NCBI GenBank assembly: GCA_905369775.1
Contig: CAJPJR010000020.1
Span: 1-31,949, forward strand
Reading direction: 5' to 3'
DNA from: Prevotellaceae bacterium UBA1746
Lineage (GTDB): Bacteria; Bacteroidota; Bacteroidia; Bacteroidales; Bacteroidaceae
DNA: 31,949 nt
This document shows, piece by piece, positions 7,691 to 16,126 of the stretch (the first letter of the stretch is position 1; each line of letters opens with the position of its first letter). Both the position numbers and the translations under genes were made by a program. The notes beneath the pieces are model-generated. The model was not told the origin of the DNA, did no database searches, and was given only the letters and a program-made list of their open reading frames with translations.

Positions 7691-8095
7691 TTAGTGACGC
7701 CGCCCGAAATGCACGCCCGCCAGTCCGCCCACGGCGCCCCCCAAGAGGAGCATCCAGAGGCCGCTGCGCATCACGCCGCCCGAGGGAGCGAAGGCAGAAA
7801 CGCGGGTGTGGCGAGCACGATGGTCGTGGCTGCGATCGTGCTGTTCGCGGTGGCTCTTTTCGGCGACGCGGTCCGTCTGTCGCCAACGGTCGACGAGGCG
7901 AAAACGGGTGGCTACGCCGTTTTCAACGTAGCAGGTGTCGTATATCAACACGCTGTCGGTGAGCGTGATGTGCTTGCGAAGGGTGTCGGTGAGCGCCACA
8001 CGCAACGTGTCGTGCACCGCGATGCGTTCGCTGATGCGGCGGGAACAAGCGCTGAGTGCCAGCAGGAGCAGCAAAAAGAGAATCCGAGTTTTCAT
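7691..8095 (-). CDS. Small lipoprotein with C-terminal membrane segment, u-spanin-like
   Basis: The 134-residue product starts MKTRILFLLLLLALSAC, a lipoprotein signal with Cys17. The next residues, SRRISER, are basic rather than acidic, so the surface-export signal is lacking and the lipid anchor should face the periplasm. Residues about 25-60 are Thr/Asp rich with repeated x-DTL/TDS steps, and 68-97 are strongly charged. Residues 112-129 (LWMLLLGGAVGGLAGVHF) form one membrane segment followed by GRRH. A lipid anchor at one end and a membrane helix at the other is the layout of phage one-protein spanins, which join inner and outer membranes. No specific family is recognised and there are no lysis genes nearby. 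It has its own promoter. Confidence 0.65.
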   Translation of the reverse strand: MKTRILFLLLLLALSACSRRISERIAVHDTLRVALTDTLRKHITLTDSVLIYDTCYVENGVATRFRLVDRWRQTDRVAEKSHREQHDRSHDHRARHTRVSAFAPSGGVMRSGLWMLLLGGAVGGLAGVHFGRRH

Positions 8096-8227
8096 AGTGG
8101 GGTGATATGAAGGTGAAACAAGCGTGCCGACGCGATAGGCCGGGCGGCGAGCCACAGGGTAAGGGGGGCGCGCCGACAAATCGAGGGCAAAAAGAATCGA
8201 GCGTGTGTTTTTCGTCGATTTCGATCG

Positions 8228-8258
8228 CAAAATTATCGATCTGTTTCGAATTTTGCAA
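8228..8258 (-). promoter_or_regulatory. Promoter of the small lipoprotein gene
   Basis: On the minus strand TTG (CAA at 8256-8258) and TAATTTTG (8228-8235) are separated by 20 bp. The predicted leader to the ATG at 8095 is about 125 nt. The match supports the small lipoprotein gene being real and expressed. Confidence 0.6.
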
Positions 8259-8552
8259 GGCATGCGCCTTTTTTTTGAGTGTATGCCTCTTAATTTCGAT
8301 TTTTCCGAGGGCCGAACCCGAGTATGTGTGCTCCCCGAGTGCTCAAGGCGAAGGAGGGGAATTGCAGTGGGGAGAGGACGGGGCGACAAAGCGGAACCGG
8401 TGTGAAAAACGCGGCGCCGTCAGGAGAAAACGCGGAACAAAACAGAAATACTCCCGCAGGCCGATTCATTTCTTCCCCACTGTTTTCGTACCGCTGCTGT
8501 CGGAACGTGTGTTGCGTCCGTCCCGAGTCGACACCATGCGCGCCTATCGCCT

Positions 8553-8922
8553 GCGCGCGCACTCTCGCGTCAACCGGTTTCCGTTTTTTACCTTCACTCC
8601 TTCACCCGAATGCCACATTGTGTTGTGATTGAGGGAGTTGAGGGTGAAGGCTTATGGTATTTTAAGTTCACCTGTGTTCATCGCGTACGAATGCGTTCCG
8701 AATAGTCCATTGGGACTCGAGGTGAGTCGTATTTTTTAGCATACGGAGCGGTTTCGGTCCATTTCATCGAGGTGCGGGCGAAAGAGTGGGGCGCGTGAAG
8801 ATTCTGTGAAGGCGAAATCACCAAAGTCTTCACACTTAACCGACTGATCCAGTGAAAAATGAAGAAGGTGGGTGAAGGGGTGAAGGCAAAAAAACGGAAA
8901 CTGCCTGACGCGCGCGCGTGAG
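8553..8922. repeat. Long imperfect inverted repeat in a 1.07-kb gene-free stretch
   Basis: The stretch from 8096 to 9168 has no convincing gene. Inside it, the left arm at 8553-8606 reads in reverse complement GGGTGAAGGAGTGAAGG, then an A-run, CGGAAAC, TTGACGCG and alternating CG. The right arm at 8870-8922 reads directly GGGTGAAGGGGTGAAGG, then an A-run, CGGAAAC, CTGACGCG and alternating CG. The arms are about 50 bp with a few mismatches and lie about 265 bp apart. Further GGTGAAGG-like motifs occur at 8642-8650 and near 8806. The layout could be that of a small non-autonomous mobile element or an old repeat, and no target duplication was identified. Confidence 0.55.
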
Positions 8923-8989
8923 AAGCAAGCGCGCATCACGGTTTTTTCGGGTGGAGAACACAAAATGCGAGAATTTGTGCAGTGTCCTA

Positions 8990-9020
8990 TTGTGGGAAAA
9001 AGGATAAAGTTTTAACTTTG
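8990..9020 (+). promoter_or_regulatory. Promoter of the TonB receptor-DUF4249 pair
   Basis: TTG at 8990-8992 and TAACTTTG at 9013-9020 are 20 bp apart. Transcription from near 9027 would give a leader of about 140 nt before the receptor ATG at 9169. Confidence 0.7.
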
Positions 9021-9168
9021 CGGCGACATAATTCTAAATCGCCGCTGGTGTCTCGACGCTTGCCAAGGGGCGTTTTCATCCCCCGGGCTGCGAACCCGAA
9101 GCGAGCGAACGGCGTGTCCCGACGTCGACGTTTGTTGTCGTGCACGCCCGAAAGCTTTTTTCCCTCTC

Positions 9169-11415
9169 ATGCATTCTCTTTCCCTCCCCTCCTTGTTGTT
9201 CTTTTTGAGCTGCTCCACGGCCGTTGGCGCCTCGGGAGCCCGCGGCGGCGAATCACCCCTCGTTGTGACAGCGGATTCGGTGCGCTCCACCGCCGACAGT
9301 ACGGCGCGTACGGTCAAACTGAACAGTGCGTTGATCGTAGGCCGTCGGCAAAACAAAGTGGACAATGCCGCCATGGGGCTCAATTTCTTGCGACCCGAAC
9401 AGATTCGAAGCATTCCGACCATCATGGGTGAGGTGGATCTGATCAAGGCCTTGCAAATGCAACCCGGCGTTTCGCCCGGACTCGAGGGACTGGCGGGCAT
9501 GATGGTGCGCGGTGGCAACGACGACCAAAACCTGTTTCTCATCGACGGCAACCCGATCTATCAAATGAACCACCTCGGCGGTTTGTTTTCGGCCTTCAAC
9601 GTGGCGGCCATTCGCGATGTGGCGTTCTACAAGTCGTCGTTTCCCGCGCGTTACGGCGGCCGTCTGTCGAGTGTGGTAGACGTGACCACGCAGCCCGGCG
9701 ATGCCGAACGCTATCATGTGAATTTCGGCATCGGTCTGACTTCGGCCAATCTGGGCGTGAGCGGCCCGATCGTGAAAGGGCGCACCACCTTCAACGTCGC
9801 TGTGCGGCGCACGTGGTTCGATGTGCTTTCGACGCCGGCACTGGCCATTGCCAATGCCGACGCCAAGCGCAACGGCGAGAAGTATAATGCACACTATGCG
9901 TTCACCGACGTGAATCTCCACTTGAACCACCGCACCGATCGTTGGGGCACGTTCTCTTTTGTGGGCTATGCCGGACAAGACGACATCTCGACGGGAACGG
10001 ACAGTTGGAACCAGTCGGCCAATACTCCGAAAGACGAGGTGCGCGACAAATATGAAATGGGCATGCGTTGGGGCAACCGCCTCGCCTCGTTCAAATGGCA
10101 GCTGCCGCTGGGCGAGCATTGGATGCACAACCTCACTCTGGCCTATACGCGCTACGGTTCGAAGTGTCATTTCACCTTCGACAACGAAGCGGGTCGTCCC
10201 GGACTGGAGGGGTACAGCCACAACTATCTGTATAAAGAAATTCACAACGGCATCGACGATTGGAATGCGCGCTCGCAATGGGTGTGGGCACCGCAGTTGC
10301 CCTTGACGTTGCGCCTCGGCTTGGACTATACCTACCACCGTTTTTCGCCCGAAGACCGCATCACGAACAGCAGTCAATCGACAATCTTGGACGAACCGAA
10401 TCGCCGGCAGGTGGTGAAGGGACACGAGACGGCGTTGTACGGTGATGCCGAATGGCGCCCCGCGGAAGCGTGGCGGTTGAACGCGGGTTTGCGCTTGACC
10501 GACTTCTTGGTGAACAGCAAAAACTATCTTTCGGTGGAACCGCGCCTATCGGCGGCCTACCTCTTCAGTCCCTCGGTGAGTGTGAAGGCGGGCTATTCGC
10601 GCATGGCGCAATATGTGCAGCAGGTGAGTGTGAGCTATCTTTCGTTGCCCACTGACTATTGGATGCCTGTGACGGAGGTTTACGCTCCGCCGACGAGCCA
10701 CCTGTTGAGCCTCGGCGGTTATTACACCTATCAGAATCGCTGGAATGTCTCGGTGGAGGCATGGTATAAGCACATGTCGAACCTCTTGGACTATCGCGAA
10801 GGGGTGGGGCAGTTGTCGAGCGCCCGTTCGTGGAACGACAAGCTGACCACCGGCACGGGCGAAGCCTATGGCGTGGACGTGCTGGTCGAGAAGAACTTCG
10901 GTCAGTGGGCCGGTTTCTTGGGCTATGGCTTGATGTGGACCGATCGCTACTTTCCCGAGTTGAACCGCGGCGCGCATTTCCCCTCGAAGTACGACAATCG
11001 CCACAAACTCAACGTGGCATTGAGCTATCGTCCTTCGCGTCGTTGGGAATTCAATGCGGCGTGGACCTACATGACGGGGTCGCTCATCACCTTGGCGCTC
11101 GAAAACTACCATTACGAAGTGCCGAATAAGTTGGCGCCGAGCTTCCCGGATTATTACGACCAAACGATGGAACACGTTCGCAAGAAGAATAATTATCGTT
11201 TGCCGGCTTTTCATCGGCTGGATTTGGGTATCAACTATTATCGTTTCCACAAGCGACGCGGCGCGCAGAGCATTTGGACGCTGAGCGTTTACAATGCCTA
11301 CAACCAGCACAACCCCGTGGTCGTGGCGCGCAAAAATAATTACGATTACCCGTCGTTCCGGTTGATTTCCCTTTTCCCCATTATTCCCTCGTTCACTTAC
11401 ACCTATCGTTTCTGA
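9169..11415 (+). CDS. TonB-dependent outer-membrane receptor (DUF4249-partnered)
   Basis: This 748-residue receptor would use energy from TonB to import an unknown ligand across the outer membrane. After a hydrophobic leader comes a short linker with NSALIVGRR, a possible TonB box, then the plug: GEVDLIKALQMQPGV, VRGGNDDQNLFLIDGNPIY and FPARYGGRLSSVVDV. The remainder is a 22-strand-type barrel with many aromatic-ended strands, ending PSFTYTYRF with the usual C-terminal Phe. The carboxypeptidase-regulatory-like domain common in front of such plugs is missing. The leader MHSLSLPSLLFFL lacks positive charge; the frame is open further upstream with basic residues but no ATG, so a non-standard start is possible. 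A DUF4249 lipoprotein follows, the usual partner of this receptor class. Confidence 0.9.
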   Translation: MHSLSLPSLLFFLSCSTAVGASGARGGESPLVVTADSVRSTADSTARTVKLNSALIVGRRQNKVDNAAMGLNFLRPEQIRSIPTIMGEVDLIKALQMQPGVSPGLEGLAGMMVRGGNDDQNLFLIDGNPIYQMNHLGGLFSAFNVAAIRDVAFYKSSFPARYGGRLSSVVDVTTQPGDAERYHVNFGIGLTSANLGVSGPIVKGRTTFNVAVRRTWFDVLSTPALAIANADAKRNGEKYNAHYAFTDVNLHLNHRTDRWGTFSFVGYAGQDDISTGTDSWNQSANTPKDEVRDKYEMGMRWGNRLASFKWQLPLGEHWMHNLTLAYTRYGSKCHFTFDNEAGRPGLEGYSHNYLYKEIHNGIDDWNARSQWVWAPQLPLTLRLGLDYTYHRFSPEDRITNSSQSTILDEPNRRQVVKGHETALYGDAEWRPAEAWRLNAGLRLTDFLVNSKNYLSVEPRLSAAYLFSPSVSVKAGYSRMAQYVQQVSVSYLSLPTDYWMPVTEVYAPPTSHLLSLGGYYTYQNRWNVSVEAWYKHMSNLLDYREGVGQLSSARSWNDKLTTGTGEAYGVDVLVEKNFGQWAGFLGYGLMWTDRYFPELNRGAHFPSKYDNRHKLNVALSYRPSRRWEFNAAWTYMTGSLITLALENYHYEVPNKLAPSFPDYYDQTMEHVRKKNNYRLPAFHRLDLGINYYRFHKRRGAQSIWTLSVYNAYNQHNPVVVARKNNYDYPSFRLISLFPIIPSFTYTYRF

Positions 11416-11515
11416 TTGTATAGAGCGCCGGGGTAGAGGAGGGGTGCGTGATGCGTGCCTCCCTTGCCGGTTGAAACGAATAGGGGGCGGTGTACTCCAC
11501 TTAAATGATAAACAT

Positions 11516-12577
11516 ATGATTCGATCTGTTTTTTTGCGCATGCTGCCTTTGGTGGCGACGGCGTTGCTGAGCAGTTGCTACGAAGATATCAATCTCGATC
11601 ACCTGCGTCCCACGCCCGAAGTGGTGTTGAACTGTGTGATGAGTCCCGACGAACCGGTGCGCGCGGAGGTGATGCACACCTTGTTTCTCACCGATGAGAA
11701 AAAGAACACGCTGCCGCGTATCACTGATGCACGTGTGCAGGCGGTGGTGAACGACAGCCAAGTCTTTCCCATGGTGCGCGACACGGTGAAGGGCTATTTC
11801 GAGGCGAACTACGTGCCGCGTCCCGGCGATCGCATTCGCATCGAAGCCGACACCCGCTATGGTCGTGTGGAGGGCGAAGACCGGCTGCCGCAGTTGGTGC
11901 CGATCGATACGGTGAAGGTGAGCTATTGGGAGTTGGGAACGTCTAAGGATGTGGGCGGTGCCAGCGGTGACCAGGAATGCCGTTACGAAATCACGTTCCA
12001 GGATCCTCCCGGCGAGCGCAATTATTATTTTGTGCGCGTGATGAGTGATGCGGACTACTCGGTTCCGCTCGACTATTCGCAGGATGAGGTGTTCAGCGGC
12101 ATCTTCGAAGGATTGAACGGACTCGATGAGGGTTCGGCTTACAACGGGCGCAACGGCATGGCGTTCAGCGATGCAATCTTCAACGGAAAGCGCTACACCT
12201 TGCGATTGAGCGAACTGTTCAGCGGCGATGTTTTTTGGCATTTCGCTCGTGAAGGTGAGGGAGCGCGCCGCAAGGTGCAGCTCTATTCGATCTCGGAAGG
12301 GTATTTTCGCTACCTGAGTGGAATCTTCAATGAAGATGAAGAATCATTTAATCGCCAGTTGGTGTCAGTGGGTCTTTCGGAGCCTCCGACGCTTTTCACC
12401 AACGTGAAAAACGGTACCGGCATCGTCGGTTCGCTTCAATTGGCGGTGAAGGATTATCGCGTGGTGGTGAGTGCCGGCGGCACGAAGTTGTCGCTCGAAA
12501 AGTATGTTCCGCGCGAGAGAAAGGAAGGAGACTTTATCGATGGTCCGTCGACGATATACCGCCCTTCAAAGAGGTAG
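11516..12577 (+). CDS. DUF4249-type surface lipoprotein
   Basis: The 353-residue product begins MIRSVFLRMLPLVATALLSS and has its lipidated Cys at 21 followed by YEDIN, acidic residues that fit surface export. The body has the DUF4249 feel: VVLNCVMSPDEPVRAEVMHT near the start, repeated beta strands, a PGDRIRIEA step at about residue 102, and a conserved late segment on ligand-free beta structure. The function of DUF4249 is not established. Its constant pairing with a TonB receptor suggests a capture or gating partner, as SusD is to SusC. It starts 100 nt after the receptor stop. A longer in-frame start at 11444 was rejected because it puts an unrelated basic stretch in front of the signal peptide. 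Confidence 0.82.
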   Translation: MIRSVFLRMLPLVATALLSSCYEDINLDHLRPTPEVVLNCVMSPDEPVRAEVMHTLFLTDEKKNTLPRITDARVQAVVNDSQVFPMVRDTVKGYFEANYVPRPGDRIRIEADTRYGRVEGEDRLPQLVPIDTVKVSYWELGTSKDVGGASGDQECRYEITFQDPPGERNYYFVRVMSDADYSVPLDYSQDEVFSGIFEGLNGLDEGSAYNGRNGMAFSDAIFNGKRYTLRLSELFSGDVFWHFAREGEGARRKVQLYSISEGYFRYLSGIFNEDEESFNRQLVSVGLSEPPTLFTNVKNGTGIVGSLQLAVKDYRVVVSAGGTKLSLEKYVPRERKEGDFIDGPSTIYRPSKR

Positions 12578-12581
12578 TCTG

Positions 12582-12622
12582 AAAAAATGGCGTTCGTCAG
12601 TGCTTGACGAACGCCATTTTTT
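12582..12622 (+). terminator. Perfect 18-bp-stem terminator after DUF4249 gene
   Basis: AAAAAATGGCGTTCGTCA at 12582-12599 pairs perfectly with 12605-12622 around a 5-nt loop. The A-run on the left and T-run on the right make it usable from both strands. It closes the receptor-DUF4249 unit 5 nt after the stop and insulates the large operon beyond. Confidence 0.9.
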
Positions 12623-12623
12623 T

Positions 12624-12982
12624 GTCCCTTCCCGGTGTGCGAATGCTTATATTTCGGCGTCGAAATGCATAAGTTTGTAGGGAATGGCGACTTCCTTTCC
12701 TGTATACATATTCGTAACATATTTGTTGCATATTTCGGTGGACTCTGCAATTCTTTTTTGCGCTTTCCCGTCTCGTTCGCTTCGCAAAAGCGATTTTGAG
12801 AAGGGAGAAAATTGCAATGCGCGTCGGACGAAAGTCGGGTTTGCTTAGGTCGGAGGCGATGATATTGCAAAGGTCAATTGACATTTTGAGGTATTTTGGT
12901 CGGAATGCTGCTGTGGGGCACAAGGGGGCGCACGGATGATTAAAAAACTAAATAGTGGGTGCGAAAATAATTCGGCGCACAC
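12624..12982. other. Intergenic stretch before the large operon
   Basis: No gene is supported here. It is more AT rich than its flanks. One 10-bp palindrome, GTCAATTGAC at 12873-12882, lies about 110 bp upstream of the operon promoter and could be an operator, though this is only a weak suggestion. No sigma factor, anti-sigma or other regulator gene is present next to the operon. Confidence 0.4.
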
Positions 12983-13013
12983 TTGGAGGAAAGAAGTTTT
13001 TGCCTTAAATTTG
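12983..13013 (+). promoter_or_regulatory. Promoter of the FAS1-SusCD operon
   Basis: TTG at 12983-12985 and TAAATTTG at 13006-13013 are separated by 20 bp, a very good Bacteroidota promoter. The predicted start near 13020 gives a leader of about 78 nt, A-rich and without evident structure, before the first gene. No equally good site was found in any gap inside the operon. Confidence 0.78.
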
Positions 13014-13097
13014 CGCTGTGTAGTGGAAGATCTCGCTCTTCTCATTGCCAACTCCAAATAGCAACAATAAGAAAATACATAAGAAACAAATAAGATT

Positions 13098-16000
13098 ATG
13101 TGTATGAAAAACCGTTTTGGTAGAATGGGAAGCACCCTGATGGGGGCTCTCCTGTTGCTCTCGGTAAGCGGCGTGACGTACTCATGTAAGGACGATTCTC
13201 TGGATGTGCAGAAACCGTCTTTCCTTGGGGGTAGCATCTACGACGAACTGAATGCGCGCGGCTTTAAGTATACCGTTCGTCTGATCGACGACCTGGGCTA
13301 TAAGGACGTGATGTCGCAAACGGGTAGTAAGACGCTTTTTGTGGCGAACGACGAGGCTTATGAGAAATTCTTCAAGAACAATCCTTGGGGAGTTCATTCG
13401 TATGAACAGCTCACTGACGCTCAGAAGCGTGTACTCTTCAACGGTGCGCAGCTGAACAATGCTTATGTGCTCGAAATGATGAGCAATGCTTCGGGCGGAC
13501 GAAAGAATCTGAGTCTGCGCCAAGAGTCGGCAGCGGAAGCTATCGACTCTGTGAAGTTTTGGCGTCCTGAAGAGCTGCCGGTAAACTATAATGCTGACGA
13601 GGACGAAAAGAAGTATTGGAAACGTTACAACAGCGGTGCGTCGAAGGGTATCTATATGGCTATCGATGCTTCGCGTCCGATGATCACGCACTTCCTCGAA
13701 GGAAACATGCGCGAGAAGAATATCAAGCGTTCGGATGTGGCGTTCGTTCTGAATGACAAAGATGGTTGGGGCGAGTCGGAAGCGACGCGCGCCTATGTTT
13801 TTGATGCGCGCGTTGACCAGGCTGACGTGGTCTGCCTGAATGGCTATTTCCATGTGCTGGACAAAGTGCTCGTGCCGCCCGCCAATATGGCCGAGGTGAT
13901 TCGCGAGAACAACGACACGAAGGTGTTCAGCCATATCTTGGATCGTTTCAGCGCGCCCTTCTATAATGATGTACTGACCAAAACTTATCAGGCACGTTAT
14001 TCCACTGCTGTGGACTCGGTGTTCGAAAAGCGTTATTTCTCGATCAATTCGCGCAGCGGACGTTTGCAGACGGAACCGAATGAGAAATTGCCCAACGATC
14101 GTATTCCGCTCTTGCCCTACGATCCGGGTTGGAACGCTTACCAGCTGTCGAGCTCCGTGCCCAGCGTCGAAGATATGGCCGCGATGTTCGTGCCCGACGA
14201 TGCCGCCATGACCGATTATTTTGTTTCGCAGGGTGGTCGCTCGTTGATCGAACGTTATGCGAAGAAACCGAATACCAAGGAAAACCTGCTCGAGAACATC
14301 GATCAGATTCCGCTCGACATCATTCAGGCGTTGGTGAACAACCTGATGAAGAACTCGTTCATCGAAACGGTGCCTTCGAAGTACTACACCATCATGAACG
14401 ATGCGCGTGACCAGATGTTCCCGCCTTCGCAGTATCCTTCGGAAGCTGCCTACAAAGCGGTGTTCACCAAGACGCTCATGGCCAACAACGGTGTGGTTTA
14501 TGTGATGAACCGCGTCATCTCGCCCGCCGACTATGCAGCCGTGATCGCCCCCGCGCTCTACAACAGCAATACGCAAGTGGTGCGCACCGTGGTGCGTGCG
14601 GACGACTCCTACATCCAGGGGTCGGATTATAGCCGCGCTCCGCTGAAGCAATATTTCTCGACCTATCTGAAGGCGATGCAGAGCCGCTTCTCGTTCTTCA
14701 TTCCCGAAGACGAAGGCTTGAATACCTATGGTTATGTGGATCCGGCTTCGATGGCCAATTCGAAGAATACCTCCAACTTCCGCTATTTCCGCTTCCGTCC
14801 GGGCGATACGCGCGGTGTGGGCGGCGCTTTGGCTGTGGATGCTTGGCCTGTGACTTACAAACCCGCGACCGGACAACAGCCGGGCGATAAGATCATGAAC
14901 GGTACGACCTATGCCTCGCCTGCCAACCAGACTCTCAGCGCGGGTATGGGTGCGGTGAAGCGCTCGCTGCTGATCGAAATGGTGAACCACCATATTATTG
15001 TACACGGCAGTGACGACACGAAGGGCGTAGAAACGGCACAGAAGTATTTCCTCTCTCGTGACGGTGCACCTGTGATCGTGAAAACGAGCAACCGTGGTGT
15101 GGGTATGGAAGTGAACGGCGGTTTCCAGGAACAATTGGAAGGAACGCCGGCCGCCTACACATCGACCGTGAAAGAAGTCTACGACCTGACCCGCGAAACC
15201 AACAAGGGCTACGGTAACGGTAAGACTTACATCTTGGATCGCCCGATGCAGGCGACGACAGTGACGGCTTACAAGGCAATCAAGGATCATACGCAGTTTA
15301 AGAAATTCCTCGATCTCTGCACGGGCATGAGCACGGCGCTCTTGGAGAAAGCCGGTTTCAACGCTCCCTTCTTGGTGGCCGGTGCCGACGACGCGAAGCA
15401 CAGTGGATGGCTCAAGAGCGCTGCGAAATATGAATTCTTCGTACGCGGTGAATCCGGCGGTCTCCAATATAATGTGGCCAACGACGACCGTCTGGTACGT
15501 CTCTTCAACAACTATCGCTACACCATCTACGCTCCGACGGACGCGGCGATCGATGCCGAATTGGCCAAGGGCTTGCCCACGTGGGACAAGATCAGCGACT
15601 ATCTCGACACCAACCTGCAGGCTGAAGTGAAGTTGGCCGCCGACAAGAGCAACCAAGACGAGTATGACCGTGTGAACAAGCACAACGACGCGGTGAAGGC
15701 CAAAGCGCAAGCGATGGTGACCGTTTTGGTGAACTTCTTGCGTTACCACTTCCAAGATGAGAGTCTCTTCGTGGACCAGGTTTCGCATACCGGCGACTAC
15801 GCCACGGCTTGCATCAATGAGCAGACAAAGGCTTATTTGAGTCTCTCTGTAACGCAGACTCCCGGTCAGCTCAGCTTGAAGGATAAGGCCGGCCGCACCG
15901 TGACGGTGGACGGAACGACCCACAATATCTTGGCGCGCGACGCCAACTTCAATAAGGGCATGACGCTCATCACGAGCAGCTCTTATTCGGTGATCCACCA

Positions 16001-16112
16001 AATCAACAGCGCGCTGCTGTTCGATGGCGAATTCGCCGGCGGATACGCCCAAGCTTGGTCCTCTCCGAAGAAAGCCAGAGCTTTCGTCGCAAAGTTCAGA
16101 ATCAAAGACTAA
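13098..16112 (+). CDS. Large surface lipoprotein with four FAS1 (fasciclin) domains
   Basis: This 1004-residue protein opens the operon. The signal peptide ends VTYSC (Cys30) and is followed by KDD, a good surface-export signal. Four FAS1-like units can be followed by their closing strand pattern: residues about 45-257 (ending YFHVLDKVLVPP), 262-476 (GVVYVMNRVISP), 482-716 (GKTYILDRP) and 718-975 (SVIHQINSALLF). SKTLFVANDEAYEKFF and RYTIYAPTDAAI are FAS1 H1-type motifs. FAS1 domains in other proteins mediate adhesion or ligand binding. The start could also be the ATG at 13104 (MKNRFG), which loses only two residues. SusC starts 14 nt after the stop. No enzyme domain was seen, and the ligand is unknown. 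Confidence 0.85.
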   Translation: MCMKNRFGRMGSTLMGALLLLSVSGVTYSCKDDSLDVQKPSFLGGSIYDELNARGFKYTVRLIDDLGYKDVMSQTGSKTLFVANDEAYEKFFKNNPWGVHSYEQLTDAQKRVLFNGAQLNNAYVLEMMSNASGGRKNLSLRQESAAEAIDSVKFWRPEELPVNYNADEDEKKYWKRYNSGASKGIYMAIDASRPMITHFLEGNMREKNIKRSDVAFVLNDKDGWGESEATRAYVFDARVDQADVVCLNGYFHVLDKVLVPPANMAEVIRENNDTKVFSHILDRFSAPFYNDVLTKTYQARYSTAVDSVFEKRYFSINSRSGRLQTEPNEKLPNDRIPLLPYDPGWNAYQLSSSVPSVEDMAAMFVPDDAAMTDYFVSQGGRSLIERYAKKPNTKENLLENIDQIPLDIIQALVNNLMKNSFIETVPSKYYTIMNDARDQMFPPSQYPSEAAYKAVFTKTLMANNGVVYVMNRVISPADYAAVIAPALYNSNTQVVRTVVRADDSYIQGSDYSRAPLKQYFSTYLKAMQSRFSFFIPEDEGLNTYGYVDPASMANSKNTSNFRYFRFRPGDTRGVGGALAVDAWPVTYKPATGQQPGDKIMNGTTYASPANQTLSAGMGAVKRSLLIEMVNHHIIVHGSDDTKGVETAQKYFLSRDGAPVIVKTSNRGVGMEVNGGFQEQLEGTPAAYTSTVKEVYDLTRETNKGYGNGKTYILDRPMQATTVTAYKAIKDHTQFKKFLDLCTGMSTALLEKAGFNAPFLVAGADDAKHSGWLKSAAKYEFFVRGESGGLQYNVANDDRLVRLFNNYRYTIYAPTDAAIDAELAKGLPTWDKISDYLDTNLQAEVKLAADKSNQDEYDRVNKHNDAVKAKAQAMVTVLVNFLRYHFQDESLFVDQVSHTGDYATACINEQTKAYLSLSVTQTPGQLSLKDKAGRTVTVDGTTHNILARDANFNKGMTLITSSSYSVIHQINSALLFDGEFAGGYAQAWSSPKKARAFVAKFRIKD

Positions 16113-16126
16113 TTATCTAAGGCATC

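Noticed and set aside
8107..8628. 173-codon + strand frame in the gene-free stretch before the TonB receptor
   Set aside because: Its composition (Arg, Cys and Ser rich, no domain) does not look protein-like. It crosses the minus-strand promoter and one arm of the inverted repeat, and no promoter or start context supports it.
12873..12882. GTCAATTGAC palindrome as an operator for the operon
   Set aside because: A single 10-bp palindrome in an AT-rich stretch is expected by chance often enough. It is about 110 bp upstream of the promoter and no partner site or regulator gene was seen, so it is mentioned only as a weak note.
13182..16052. 956-codon minus-strand open frame opposite the first FAS1 gene
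   Set aside because: It is a shadow of a highly expressed gene with biased codons. It has Arg/His/Val-rich low-grade sequence and no recognisable motif. Similar long antisense frames opposite the SusC genes were dropped for the same reason.
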